Part shown: positions 53,888 to 63,100 of the stretch, piece by piece
Layout: the number at the start of each line of letters is the position of its first letter
Numbering within the stretch: position 1 is the stretch's first letter
Source: Paenibacillus sp. P25
Lineage (GTDB): Bacteria; Bacillota; Bacilli; Paenibacillales; NBRC-103111
Assembly: GCA_024704175.1 (NCBI GenBank)
Contig: CP085629.1
Span: 2,914,001-2,978,000 of the forward strand
Length of the DNA stretch: 64,000 bases
Reading direction: 5' to 3'
Notes under the pieces: generated by a model
What the model saw: only the letters and a program-made list of their open reading frames with translations
What the model was told of the DNA's origin: nothing
Databases searched by the model: none
Position numbers and translations under genes: made by a program

Positions 53888-54486
53888 TACTGCGGCCCTC
53901 CCGTTACGCCGCCCTGCGGGTCACTGTGAACGTGGGTCGAGAAGTTGACCCCATTGATCCGCACTATCGTTGCGCTAATATCGATCTCTCCAGGCTTGAC
54001 TGTGATAGCCGTTGCGCCGTCCTCGGTCCGGAGCTGCATAGAATCGGGGGAGTAATTCGAGAGCACCCGGGGTTGGGAGCTTACCCCGACGATAGCGAAG
54101 CCGTCGGAGAGATCATGCTTCCGAAGCTCCATTTGGTTCTGTACGTCTCCGAGCGAGTACCAGGCGTCGATACAACGGTCTGCAAAAACGACCAGGCACT
54201 CATCGCCGGGCTTTATCGGCGGCGTTATGGCGAAGCCCCCAGCCCGGGGAAGGACGACGGGCACGTCCAACAAGACGGGAATGTCTACCCAAGAGGGTTG
54301 CAGCGTATCCGGATCCACAATTTGTTCGCGGATCGCCGGGCGCACGGTCACGGTCTGAGTCTCTGCGCTGAAAGACTCGATAATCCCCGGCATAGCAACC
54401 CGCAGACCGGCGAAAATGCTATCCGTAAGGACACGGTAAAACTCAGCGTCATTATTAGGTAATCGGTCGTTTATGCGTAGCGCCAA
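53887..54486 (-). CDS. Gp138-type membrane-puncturing spike
   Basis: 199 residues. An OB-type N-terminal region (AMPGIIESFSAETQTVTVRP; VPVVLPRAGGFAITPPIKPG) is followed by a beta-helix-like tip with MQLRTEDGATAITVKPGEID and NGVNFSTHVHSDPQGG; the HxH tip often binds iron. It punctures the membrane at the end of tail contraction. Confidence 0.85.
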   Translation of the reverse strand: MALRINDRLPNNDAEFYRVLTDSIFAGLRVAMPGIIESFSAETQTVTVRPAIREQIVDPDTLQPSWVDIPVLLDVPVVLPRAGGFAITPPIKPGDECLVVFADRCIDAWYSLGDVQNQMELRKHDLSDGFAIVGVSSQPRVLSNYSPDSMQLRTEDGATAITVKPGEIDISATIVRINGVNFSTHVHSDPQGGVTGGPQ

Positions 54487-54501
54487 AGCTTTCTCCCTCC
54501 T

Positions 54502-55974
54502 TTACCACGGCTTACCGGTCGTGGTCGATATAACCCCGGGTATGCCGCCAGCCTGCGATACGGTCGTACATTCCGTGTACCAATTTGTACCGCGGGTATC
54601 ACCGGTATGTGTGATCCCGCATATCCGGTACAGTCCGTCCCGAGCGAGCGGCGGCGGATAATGTCCGATATTAAAAGCCTGAGCGCGTATCAAGGAATTA
54701 TCGATATGCACCAGGCCATTTATTTTGAGTCTTGGATTCAGTAAGCTTTTAACGGTTACGCCGAGCTCGGATTGAGCCGGTACTCCGATAAGGCCGGAAT
54801 CCGGGGATAGATCGAAAACCTCGCCCTCCGGCAAGTCCTCCGCCGTGATGAAATTGATCGATCCGTCCTCAGCGTATAGCGTCGCGTTCTGGGACTGCTG
54901 CAGCTGGCGCAGATAATCGCGTGTCATACCAAACATAACCTTGCCGCGGGTTAGCTGTGTGCTGGTCAAATTGTCCGAAATACTCCCGAATTTTATTGGA
55001 ACGGTCGAGGCAGTGCCGATATAGTCGAGGATCTGCCGGGCCGATTGTCCCTTATCGATCGAGCCTATCACAAATCCGAAATTTAGTCGCCGATCCCCCG
55101 GAAGGGCATAAAGCGTGAGCCGATAATCCGTACCGTTTTCCTTGTCTCGGACCGTCTGGACCACATCGCCATCAAAGATAACGCCGTACTGCTCGCCCTC
55201 GTATCCAGCCTCGATAACGACCCGGTTTCCTTCCGTCAAAAGAAAGTTCTCCGATTCGGCGGACAAATTGTAAATTACGACCTCGCTGAACGGCGGCTGT
55301 TGGTTAATCACTTTGCGGACCGAAAAAGTACACCGCAGGTCGGACACGTCGAGGCCAATGCCGTTTGCGTTGCTCACAATGACGCGGTATCGGCGCCCGT
55401 ATAGCACGTTCCCGTATCTTTGGCTGTCGGCGAGCACCGAAAAGTTTGTGGGCGGGAACACGATCTGATTTTCCACTGCCGCATTATTTCCGCCGTTACC
55501 GCTGCTGCCACTGAAGCTAGATACTGGTGTCAGGGGGCTGTCGTCCGGGGCCATCCCCTGATATTTGAGCCAGATATTCCGCCTCCGCTGATAATCGCTA
55601 TCCGGTATGGCAGGACCGACATACTGCAGAGAGAACTGTCTAAAATCCTTTCCCGCCGAAGCCCACACCTGCTTGACGACGTATACGCCCGCAGCGACGG
55701 CGAGCCCGTCATTACCTAACACTACCTTCTGCCGTTCCGAATGCGTGCTCGGCCAGTCTACAAGATATTTATTAGCTGCATAGACGAAGGCGTCGTTATG
55801 CCAGCGAGGCTGCACCTGGAAAGGGCCTAGCGAATCTCCGTGATCTCCGAGGATATTGGTAAACGTAGTCTCGGCTTCGCACGTAGCCAGAGCGATATTT
55901 AAATCGCACCCTTGCGCCTGGGCTTCTTGTCGTACAAGATTGTATATCCTCTGCTGCTCAGCAGATAAAGCCAT
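54502..55974 (-). CDS. Baseplate hub with N-terminal lysozyme-like domain
   Basis: 490 residues. Residues 1-130 look like a transglycosylase fold (NIALATCEAETTFTNILGDH, then DSLGPFQVQPRWHN), Glu33 or Glu35 being the likely acid. After a Ser/Gly linker, the gp27/XkdQ-like hub follows (VIVSNANGIGLDVSDLRCTF; VQTVRDKENGTDYRLTLYAL; GQSARQILDYIGTA). A hub that carries its own wall-cutting domain saves a separate lysozyme. Confidence 0.82.
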   Translation of the reverse strand: MALSAEQQRIYNLVRQEAQAQGCDLNIALATCEAETTFTNILGDHGDSLGPFQVQPRWHNDAFVYAANKYLVDWPSTHSERQKVVLGNDGLAVAAGVYVVKQVWASAGKDFRQFSLQYVGPAIPDSDYQRRRNIWLKYQGMAPDDSPLTPVSSFSGSSGNGGNNAAVENQIVFPPTNFSVLADSQRYGNVLYGRRYRVIVSNANGIGLDVSDLRCTFSVRKVINQQPPFSEVVIYNLSAESENFLLTEGNRVVIEAGYEGEQYGVIFDGDVVQTVRDKENGTDYRLTLYALPGDRRLNFGFVIGSIDKGQSARQILDYIGTASTVPIKFGSISDNLTSTQLTRGKVMFGMTRDYLRQLQQSQNATLYAEDGSINFITAEDLPEGEVFDLSPDSGLIGVPAQSELGVTVKSLLNPRLKINGLVHIDNSLIRAQAFNIGHYPPPLARDGLYRICGITHTGDTRGTNWYTECTTVSQAGGIPGVISTTTGKPW

Positions 55975-55979
55975 CCGAA

Positions 55980-56333
55980 TTACACCCCCCGGATCGTCTG
56001 ATTATCTGTCCACGCCAGATAGTAATTAACCCCGAGATCATCGAAGGCCGGAATCCCGATCTGTAAATTATTGTCCGGCAAGACAATTGCCGTACCGATG
56101 TTCATGTAATCATGCTGTCCAAGTATATCGGTCGCCGGGTACTCGCCGGTTACGATTGGCACGGCGTCAAGCAGCGGCGCACCGGTCCGGTCCCGGACGG
56201 ACATAAACCAGTACTCTCCCTGCGTGTTATACGTGAAACCCAAGGTGAGTGTCATATTCTGCCCATTGACTGGCAACGTGATTGTGAATGACTGATTTTG
56301 GGACTTGATTAGGGGGATGATTTTATTAGCCAT
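55980..56333 (-). CDS. Baseplate plug protein (gp-plug family)
   Basis: 117 residues of one beta domain: IPLIKSQNQSFTITLPVNGQ, NTQGEYWFMSVRDRTGAPLL, then NIGTAIVLPDNNLQIGIPAF and the end NYYLAWTDNQTIRG. This pattern is the phage baseplate plug family. It lies next to the hub, as expected. Confidence 0.85.
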   Translation of the reverse strand: MANKIIPLIKSQNQSFTITLPVNGQNMTLTLGFTYNTQGEYWFMSVRDRTGAPLLDAVPIVTGEYPATDILGQHDYMNIGTAIVLPDNNLQIGIPAFDDLGVNYYLAWTDNQTIRGV

Positions 56334-56351
56334 CGGTCAGCCTCCCAAAAT

Positions 56352-56378
56352 AAAAAGACGCCCCGGGAGAGCGTCTTA
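56352..56378 (-). terminator. Terminator of the stalk-domain gene
   Basis: AAGACGC and GCGTCTT arms, then TTTTATTTT on the minus strand, inside the tail operon. Confidence 0.75.
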
Positions 56379-56383
56379 AAAGT

Positions 56384-57139
56384 TTACTGTATTTTTAGGT
56401 CTACATAGTCTTTTCCGTCGTACACCCTCAGCTTGCAATCCGCGGGCTTAATATCTTTTGGAAGATCAAAACTTACATCAAGCTTAACTGGGAGAAGGCG
56501 TTCTAGCGATTTACCTTGGGAGTCTGGATCGACTTGCATAAGGACCGGTTTTAGCTCGCCGTTCGGTGTAATTAAACTAAATGATAGTTTATCTTTAAAA
56601 TCCAAGTCCGCAAATCTTGTTACCTCCGGCCAGACTACAAAGGCGCTACCGGTTGAATCCTTATACCATCCAGAATTAAGCCTTATAAATGTTCTGTCGG
56701 TTGCCTGCATGTCGGATGTATTAGGGTATGATTTGATAAGATTGGCATAATTGAGCGTGATAAATTCCTTTTTGTTGTCGGCGCCGGCTACATCAGCGGC
56801 TGTCATCGGCTGACCCCGTGTAGGCTGTACGGCTGGATCATTTTCTGCCGAAGGTTTACCGATGTTCACTGCATTCGTCTCACTGTCAAACGTAACGCTA
56901 TACCCTACCGCCTCACTAATGAGCCGTGCCGGAAGATATGTCGTTCCGTCGTATGTAATTGGATAGGCCTTGCTTCCGGTAGAATCCGTTAGCGCTAATT
57001 CCTGGCCGTTCAGATTGATCTTTAACCCTTTGTTGAGATAAGCCTGAATCTGTTCCAGGTTTGACGCTGCGAAGGCACCCGCTGACGCAGATATGACGGA
57101 CGCGGTAATAATGGACGCAATAAAGGCAAAACGTCTCAT
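56384..57139 (-). CDS. Secreted stalk-domain protein inserted in the tail operon
   Basis: 251 residues. Signal peptide MRRFAFIASIITASVISASA; a stalk (copper amine oxidase N-like) domain with LKINLNGQELALT, DGTTYLPARLISEAVGYSVT and FDSETNAVNI; then a region not recognised. Such domains bind the cell surface in Paenibacillus. It has a promoter and terminator of its own, so it is a typical moron and may act in the lysogen, not in the virion. Confidence 0.78.
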   Translation of the reverse strand: MRRFAFIASIITASVISASAGAFAASNLEQIQAYLNKGLKINLNGQELALTDSTGSKAYPITYDGTTYLPARLISEAVGYSVTFDSETNAVNIGKPSAENDPAVQPTRGQPMTAADVAGADNKKEFITLNYANLIKSYPNTSDMQATDRTFIRLNSGWYKDSTGSAFVVWPEVTRFADLDFKDKLSFSLITPNGELKPVLMQVDPDSQGKSLERLLPVKLDVSFDLPKDIKPADCKLRVYDGKDYVDLKIQ

Positions 57140-57165
57140 AAGAAAATTTCTCCTTTTTTCCTCCT

Positions 57166-57194
57166 ACTATAAGACTATTACCAAAATCCGACAA
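57166..57194 (-). promoter_or_regulatory. Own promoter of the stalk-domain gene
   Basis: TTGTCG (57194-57189) and TATAGT (57171-57166), spacer 17 bp, overlapping the end region of the Dit-like gene. Confidence 0.55.
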
Positions 57195-57202
57195 GTCCCA
57201 TT

Positions 57203-57820
57203 TCAACGTCCGCCTGAATTAATTCGGAGCCCGGTAGTTACTTCGCCGGTCATCTTGTAGAGCAAAGACGACCTTTGGTCCTCAGTCAGGCTCTGCGGCT
57301 CCTGCCGACCGCGGCTGGCTTGGTTATCCTGGACCGGACGTGAGGACACCTTAACCGTCTTTACTGTAGCGACCATGATTTGGCGGAACGTTACTTGCAC
57401 CTTCAGACCATTTAAGGTTGTATAGTCGTCCGGCGCGGTTATACTCTCGATAAGCATATTTTCGAGCAGCCCCAAACGCGTTAAAATCTGCACCGGTATC
57501 CTGAGCCGCTGCAGTTCAAGGATAACCTTATAGGCGGCCACGGACCGGGACCAATCACCGTCAAACTGGCCGGGAATAAAGCTGGTCGCCACATCGCTCA
57601 TTCCAATCTCCATCGAAAGGGATCTCGGCTGGAGGAAGGCATGATCGGAGATCGCTGCGCCGGTCTGTACCGGGTGATCGGTAATAGTGAGTTTGCTTGA
57701 ATGCTCCATCGAGATCCAGGCATCAAAAAACCAACCACCGACGTTCGTCTTGACATAGACGTAATCCTTAATATTATCGGCCGTTAGGTCTAATACCGGA
57801 TCAATCGGCAAGCATAACAC
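57203..57820 (-). CDS. Dit-like distal tail protein
   Basis: 205 residues. TNVGGWFFDAWISMEHSSKL, PVQTGAAISDHAFLQPRSLS, then QILTRLGLLENMLIESITAP and DDYTTLNGLKVQVTFRQI are the Dit/gp41-like pattern. It joins tail tube and baseplate. It follows the tape measure by 25 bases. Confidence 0.85.
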   Translation of the reverse strand: MLCLPIDPVLDLTADNIKDYVYVKTNVGGWFFDAWISMEHSSKLTITDHPVQTGAAISDHAFLQPRSLSMEIGMSDVATSFIPGQFDGDWSRSVAAYKVILELQRLRIPVQILTRLGLLENMLIESITAPDDYTTLNGLKVQVTFRQIMVATVKTVKVSSRPVQDNQASRGRQEPQSLTEDQRSSLLYKMTGEVTTGLRINSGGR

Positions 57821-57845
57821 CTCCTTATGACCGTTTTATCTCGAT

Positions 57846-59412
57846 TTATTGAACAGCGCTCCGGAAACCGCGCACCAGCAGGCGCCGATTAGCAGAATCC
57901 ACGCTGGATGCCGCCGCCTGCGGATCGGTGCTTTGGATATTGTTCGTTTGATTAAGTGTGACATGGGTATCGCCGGCACTGCTCACGTTATTCGTTGTGG
58001 AGGACGGGATGCCCAGGGCCCACGGCTGGGGCGACGATTGAGACGAACCGCCGGAAAAAGATGTAAGAGCCTTAAGCACGTTTCCTTCCATCATCTTATT
58101 GCGGTTCGCCAGTTCGCCGTTAAACCAGCTCCGCCAATCCGATAACTGCTGTATCGATTTCTGCAACGCCTCGATAAAAGAATTGGAGCCGGAAACGTCT
58201 TTCCCCTGCTCCTGCAGCTCCTGCTTAGCCCTCTCACCTCGGTCGATTATGACCTTATCAGCATTCCCCTGGATTAGGCCATTAATTAGCCGTATGGCGT
58301 CGGCGATCCCGTCGAAAGCGGTCTTGATGGCCTGCAGAGACAGGATCAGACTTTCAAACCCTATCTTGCCGATCTCCTTCAAAGCGTCAGCCACAGCGCC
58401 GGTCCCCGTCAGAAGTTTCAGAAGATCGCCCAGGGAATCCCCGACATCGTTAATCGATTTCAGGACTCCTTCGAACGACTTTTTGAATTTATCGACCTGT
58501 CCACTTTCCAGCAGTTCGCCTTTCAGTTCGATGAGCTTTTCCCACATCGGCCCGAGCGCCGATTTGCCGCCGCGCATGTATGTGTAAAAATCGTCAAGCA
58601 GCAGCAGCAAACCGCCGATCGCAATCGCGATCATACCGAAGGGGCCAGTCATAATAGCGAGCCCCGCAACAGCGAATACGGCGGCCACTTGTTTTAAGCC
58701 CGGCGGGATGCCGTCAAACAGCCAATTGAAGATACGCCCTACGTCCTGAATCCCTCGGGCAAGGTTCATAGCCACCTGGACGATTCCGGCCAATGCCTTC
58801 GCCGTCTTTTGGGCTATTTGCGGCATGTTCCTCACAAAAAATGTATTTAAATCGTCAAGGCGTTTCTTGACGTTGCCCATAGGGCCGTCCAATTCCTTGA
58901 CTACAAAATATGCAACTTCACGAAAAAAATAGGTCGCCTCTACGCGCAGTTTCTTGAATTCGAGGGCGAAATCATTTACCTCTCCGATCATCGCCTTAAA
59001 GTCGGCAGGAAGCGCAATGCTGTCCGCAATCTGCCGCAGACTCCGTAAACTGTTTCATCAGCGTAGGGCTGAGATATAAGTCCTCAAGACTCGCGCCGGT
59101 GGCGGATAGAGCTGCTTGGAAAGAACGGGCCTGCTGTTCCGAGGTCCATAGCTGGCGAGCCAGCTTCTCAACTCCGATCTCCGCATTGCCGATATTATCG
59201 ACGAATTTGGCGATCCCGACCACGGCCGCTTCGACAAAGCCGATAACAGCCGCCCCGGCCATTGCGAAATCAGCGACCGACACGTCGGCAAACTTGGAAA
59301 TGTTTTTGCCGATATCGCCTATCGTCTTATTGGCCTTTTTGACCGCCTGGTCATCGACTTTAAAGCCCAAGGATACCAGGTACTCCTTAATAACGTCCAC
59401 TGGACCTGCCAC
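57846..59412 (-). CDS. Tape measure protein (frameshift)
   Basis: About 521 residues rejoined. GTG 59412 starts AGPVDVIKEYLVSLGFKVDD. Coiled coils and hydrophobic stretches (FAVAGLAIMTGPFGMIAIAI) dominate. The frame breaks near 59030; the true line is FTELRQIADSIALPADFKAM. The length sets the tail length and implies a short contractile tail. It overlaps the T frame of the tail chaperone. Confidence 0.87.
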
Positions 59413-59653
59413 GCTGCTCCGCCTCCCTTCTCGCCGCTTCCGCTGCCCGGCGCTCGTTTTCGTATTTCACCGCTAGAATTTCATGCGCATCTAGCAAGTC
59501 GTCATAGGTAAACACATCTTCGATTAAATCCCGATGCGTCCAAAGTCCGGCCATGACCGGAGCAAATAAAAATTCGTTTACGTTCTGCAGCCTTACTGGG
59601 ACCCAGTCGAGAGGCTTGTCACTAATCCCTTCAAGTTGCCTTCTTTTAAAAAA
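59387..59653 (-). CDS. T extension of tail assembly chaperone (-1 frame)
   Basis: A frame without its own start, entered by -1 slippage from the upstream chaperone gene. It reads EGISDKPLDWVPVRLQNVNE, then FTYDDLLDAHEILAVKYENE and stops at 59387, inside the tape measure gene. The fusion is about 214 residues. This is the G/GT arrangement of lambda-type and PBSX-type tails, in which the GT product loads the tape measure. Confidence 0.82.
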   Translation of the reverse strand, partial: FFKRRQLEGISDKPLDWVPVRLQNVNEFLFAPVMAGLWTHRDLIEDVFTYDDLLDAHEILAVKYENERRAAEAARREAEQRGRSSGRY

Positions 59654-60030
59654 CTTAAATTGTGCATCAGCGCATGGGCAGTAAGCATCATTACCGTTAC
59701 GGTGTCTTCCTCCAGCCCGATTACGCCGAAATTACCGTCTTCCCGGAGTACCGGAGTGAGCCCGGCCGGGAGCACTTCATAGCAAACGCTCAAGCATTTG
59801 TCCTGAATCCAAGTGAAATCTTCTTCGGATAGCTTTCCGATCTCAGACACAACGGCCAAAAGGTTTCCACCGTCGTCCACCTTTTTCGCCTTGCCAGGTT
59901 TGCCAGGTTTGTTAAAGATGCCCGCCAGAATGCCCGACACTTTCAGCGCCATGAAGCAGCCGTCCCGGGCGCCGAATTTCTTAATGCGGAATTTGCGTCC
60001 GCTGATTTCGATATCCTTAAAATTATCCAT
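59593..60030 (-). CDS. Tail assembly chaperone (G product)
   Basis: 145 residues. NFKDIEISGRKFRIKKFGAR and DGCFMALKVSGILAGIFNKP start the protein; LPAGLTPVLREDGNFGVIGL follows. It is the usual small chaperone gene between tube and tape measure. The slippery site TTTTTTA at 59653-59647 lies near its end. Confidence 0.82.
   Translation of the reverse strand: MDNFKDIEISGRKFRIKKFGARDGCFMALKVSGILAGIFNKPGKPGKAKKVDDGGNLLAVVSEIGKLSEEDFTWIQDKCLSVCYEVLPAGLTPVLREDGNFGVIGLEEDTVTVMMLTAHALMHNLSFLKEGNLKGLVTSLSTGSQ
59644..59653 (-). other. Programmed -1 frameshift site
   Basis: On the minus strand TTTTTTA (59653-59647) and the overlapping TTTAAAA (59650-59644) both fit X-XXY-YYZ in the chaperone frame. Confidence 0.8.
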
Positions 60031-60045
60031 ACCGTATTAGCCCCC

Positions 60046-60483
60046 TTACACTGTGTTCCGGGCGATGTCCGCCGCCATGAAGACCCAACTGATATTTTGC
60101 CCTTGAGCCTCAAACGGATTGTCAGGCAGCTTTTGAAACGATACGCCAACGCCGGTGATTAGCTCCCGCATCGTATTGGACCGGATCTGAATCGTAATGC
60201 TGGCCCATTGGTCGGAAGGCGCCTGATCGAGGTAATTGTACAGGCCGAGAAGCCATTGATGCAGAGAAGAAGTTTGCTGCGCCTGAATGGTGAATGTACC
60301 GTTGCTGGCTTTGATCTTGGATACCATAACCGTCCCGTCCGCGCTAAGATCGTGTACTGATCGATCGTTTGTCATTGACACCGTGATGCTGCCGAGACCA
60401 TAGCCATTAGCCACGAACTGTCCGTAAGAGGGATGCAAGATCGTGGTTGATGTGTCACCAAAACTATACGTGTTATACGCCAT
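60046..60483 (-). CDS. DUF3277 tail tube protein
   Basis: 145 residues. TYSFGDTSTTILHPSYGQFV, GLGSITVSMTNDRSVHDLSA and SSLHQWLLGLYNYLDQAPSD match DUF3277, the tube partner of DUF3383 sheaths. It follows the sheath gene by 18 bases. Confidence 0.9.
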   Translation of the reverse strand: MAYNTYSFGDTSTTILHPSYGQFVANGYGLGSITVSMTNDRSVHDLSADGTVMVSKIKASNGTFTIQAQQTSSLHQWLLGLYNYLDQAPSDQWASITIQIRSNTMRELITGVGVSFQKLPDNPFEAQGQNISWVFMAADIARNTV

Positions 60484-60501
60484 TCGCTAATCACTCCTTT
60501 C

Positions 60502-61614
60502 TTATTGATCTACGACAACGCCGATAACAACGAACTCGATTGCACCCGCCAGCTTGACTGGCACATAGATTGGCGGCGCCTTGCGTGCTGCGATATCCGC
60601 GACCGATTGGCTGGCAATCGTTTCGGCTAAAACGACATACCCTGTCGGCAGTGCATCACCCGTGTTGAGGTTGAGGATAGGCTCGCGCTTCCAGATGCCG
60701 GGCGCAATGGCTCCACGTATCCGAGCCGATTCGCACACCGGCACAATCGCATTCCCCATCATCGCTACACCATCATCCGTCTGCGGGATCTTGGCTACAC
60801 TGGTCAGCAGATTCATAACCGCGATTTGGATTTGGGACACCAGTTGGTCCAGGTTCAGCACTTCATCGAAGTGGGTGCCGTTTGCCATTACGCCTTTGAC
60901 AAAGAGGTCGTACCGGCCGCCATAGTTCACATAGGCATTCCCGTTATATTTCTTGATGTTATCAAGCTGTGTTGTGTTCAGATTATCCACCGTAACACCG
61001 CTGAGCGTCTTGTATGCCAGCGTGAATGCACTATTGGCAAGCCCCGTGTTCAGCCCGGCGGCCCGGCCCAAAAGCGCCGCTCCGGCATAAGCCGTTGTTG
61101 AATACATGCCGATCGACCGGCGCCGGTTTGCCTTTTTCAGCGTGTCCATGATGTTCGGCGTGGTCGCGGTTAGGATATTGGCCTCTTCCGTATCGTAGAA
61201 GAGCGCGGACGCTGTTTCCGTGCTCTCGATAAAGGCCGCTGCGTCCGTGATATTTTGGTCCGTAGCGCCGCCACTGATCGCCAGATAGCGACCGTACCAA
61301 TTGATATTATCTTGGCGGCAGGCAGTCAGTGCGGCAGTCAAGGTTTCGCCGGCGGAATCCCAGCGGCCTACCACCAGGCTTGTCGGACGGGGCGATTGGC
61401 TAAAGTAAAGCTGTGCGGCTAAGTATTCCGGCTCCGTACCGGCCCAACCTGCCGTCTTCATTGCGTCCGGACTCGTATAAACCGCCGTGCGGTCGGCCGT
61501 AGTGATGATCGAAGACGTACCGACGATGAGGCCCATATCAAAGTTCGGTGCGGAAGAGGAAGCGGCCGACACCGTGACGGTCACGTCAACAATCGAACTC
61601 ATATCTTGAGACAC
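60502..61614 (-). CDS. DUF3383 contractile tail sheath protein
   Basis: 370 residues, uninterrupted. SQDMSSIVDVTVTVSAASSS, NFDMGLIVGTSSIITTADRT, YLAAQLYFSQSPRPTSLVVG, and the C-terminal GALPTGYVVLAETIASQSV-like region fit DUF3383. The presence of a sheath shows that the prophage has a myovirus-like contractile tail. Confidence 0.9.
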   Translation of the reverse strand: MSQDMSSIVDVTVTVSAASSSAPNFDMGLIVGTSSIITTADRTAVYTSPDAMKTAGWAGTEPEYLAAQLYFSQSPRPTSLVVGRWDSAGETLTAALTACRQDNINWYGRYLAISGGATDQNITDAAAFIESTETASALFYDTEEANILTATTPNIMDTLKKANRRRSIGMYSTTAYAGAALLGRAAGLNTGLANSAFTLAYKTLSGVTVDNLNTTQLDNIKKYNGNAYVNYGGRYDLFVKGVMANGTHFDEVLNLDQLVSQIQIAVMNLLTSVAKIPQTDDGVAMMGNAIVPVCESARIRGAIAPGIWKREPILNLNTGDALPTGYVVLAETIASQSVADIAARKAPPIYVPVKLAGAIEFVVIGVVVDQ

Positions 61615-62150
61615 TACAAAGCACCTCCTATGACATTAACATTTGCAGATTGCAGATAAGGCACCGTCAAGCGGCGATCAACCTTTTCATTGAATCGCAT
61701 ATAAAGCGATGTCCGGTTCCACCAACGGCCGTTAAAAAGCTCCGGCATCCGGGACGGCATGGGGGTGTCGGTAATAAGGAAAAGATTCTTCGCCTTTAGA
61801 GTGTCTTTGAAATTCTGCCGTAAAAACTCAACGCGTACCTTGTCAGCGTCCTCAAAGCTGCTCGGCCCGTAGAAGGTCCAGCTTACCCGGACGACGCGAG
61901 TATAGGCCACGCTTTGGTTGGCATTAAACTGATCCAAAGCCGGGTATGTCGTCTCGGTCTGCCGGGTGTAAGGATCGTCATCAAAGGCTACGAGAATAAA
62001 AGCGATGTCTTCATCGATCTTCCACGCCGGAGCACCCTCTCGCGGCCAGCCGATGCGCACGCGGCTTTCATCAAGCGTTCCGAGAATTTGGCTCGTGATC
62101 GTAGAAAACGTATCCTCAAGCTCAGTGATCGTCAGGTTTGTTTCGGCCAT
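61614..62150 (-). CDS. LIC_12616-type neck/tail terminator protein
   Basis: 178 residues. GWPREGAPAWKIDEDIAFIL, AYTRVVRVSWTFYGPSSFED and FNGRWWNRTSLYMRFNEKVD fit the LIC_12616 family, placed between stopper and sheath. Its stop overlaps the sheath start. Confidence 0.85.
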   Translation of the reverse strand: MAETNLTITELEDTFSTITSQILGTLDESRVRIGWPREGAPAWKIDEDIAFILVAFDDDPYTRQTETTYPALDQFNANQSVAYTRVVRVSWTFYGPSSFEDADKVRVEFLRQNFKDTLKAKNLFLITDTPMPSRMPELFNGRWWNRTSLYMRFNEKVDRRLTVPYLQSANVNVIGGAL

Positions 62151-62153
62151 GCT

Positions 62154-62507
62154 TTAATCACCTACCATACGGACGCCGATCGCCTTGTTATAGCCGAAAT
62201 CGCCCCAAGGCATGACCTGCTGAACACGGTAACGCTCGCCGCGCCATTCGATCTGATCGCTCGTTCCGGTTTCATTCGTTGTGTTAATCTCCGGGATCGC
62301 GTAAAAGCACATTGCGCCTTTTACCCGATCGCCTTCCGGAAGCTGCTCCAGGTCCTCCGCGCTGCAGGCTGTGATCGTCCCGTAAAAGGGAATAGCCTGC
62401 TCCACGCCCATTGTCCAGCGGCTCTTGACCCATGATCCCGTTTGCCGATAGACCGTAAACGCTTGAGCAAAGTCCGCATCGGTTACGACGTCAGAAACGT
62501 TAATCAT
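62154..62507 (-). CDS. Head-tail connector/stopper-like protein
   Basis: 117 residues, beta-rich: TVYRQTGSWVKSRWTMGVEQ, GTITACSAEDLEQLPEGDRV and QIEWRGERYRVQQVMPWGDF. The size, beta content and place suit a head-closure (stopper) protein. The family name is uncertain. Confidence 0.7.
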   Translation of the reverse strand: MINVSDVVTDADFAQAFTVYRQTGSWVKSRWTMGVEQAIPFYGTITACSAEDLEQLPEGDRVKGAMCFYAIPEINTTNETGTSDQIEWRGERYRVQQVMPWGDFGYNKAIGVRMVGD

Positions 62508-62511
62508 GAAA

Positions 62512-63090
62512 TCATCCTTTCTTGACCACGTATGTTATGCTTTTCCGGAGCTCGCCCTGATCGATCAAAGGCCGATCAGCGCCTTTAAGCTCAGCCGTAA
62601 CCGGGGAGTTAGGCGCCCAGTGATTGTTCGGGTTGGTAAACCAATCCCGCGCGATGTTCTGCCCGTATAGCCCGAGCTGCGTAATCGCCGGAGCCGGGTC
62701 CCTGCCGTCAAGCGCCTCCGCCGTGATGCCCTTCATCTTCTCGGCGATTTGCTTCTTGTGATGGTTGACCGCGGGTTCCAACACCGGGCGGGGCGGCGAG
62801 TGCCAAAGCGGCGAGCCGTGTTCATGCAGGTACATTTCATAGGCCTTGCTGTACGGCGTCCCTTTGTCAATCTCCGGCTGCATTTCTTCGCGCATTTCCT
62901 TCTGACGGACGCCGTGGGTATGGATGTATAAAAGCTGAGCGTTGGTTATACTGCCTTCAGGCCGGTTATTCGCCGGGCCCTCCGGTATGCCGATAAGCAC
63001 CTGAGTCTTTTCAAGGTCTTTCAGCAGCTTTTCAATGCCCGGCATTTTGTTCATCTTGCTTGTTGATACTCCCACCGTGCCTTTAAACAT
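62512..63090 (-). CDS. Virion morphogenesis / tail completion protein
   Basis: 192 residues. KTQVLIGIPEGPANNRPEGS, TNAQLLYIHTHGVRQKEMRE and PRPVLEPAVNHHKKQIAEKM resemble phage minor head-tail proteins of the gpG/gp16 type, with the late LIDQGELRKSITYVV motif. Confidence 0.75.
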   Translation of the reverse strand: MFKGTVGVSTSKMNKMPGIEKLLKDLEKTQVLIGIPEGPANNRPEGSITNAQLLYIHTHGVRQKEMREEMQPEIDKGTPYSKAYEMYLHEHGSPLWHSPPRPVLEPAVNHHKKQIAEKMKGITAEALDGRDPAPAITQLGLYGQNIARDWFTNPNNHWAPNSPVTAELKGADRPLIDQGELRKSITYVVKKG

Positions 63091-63100
63091 GGGCGCTCAC

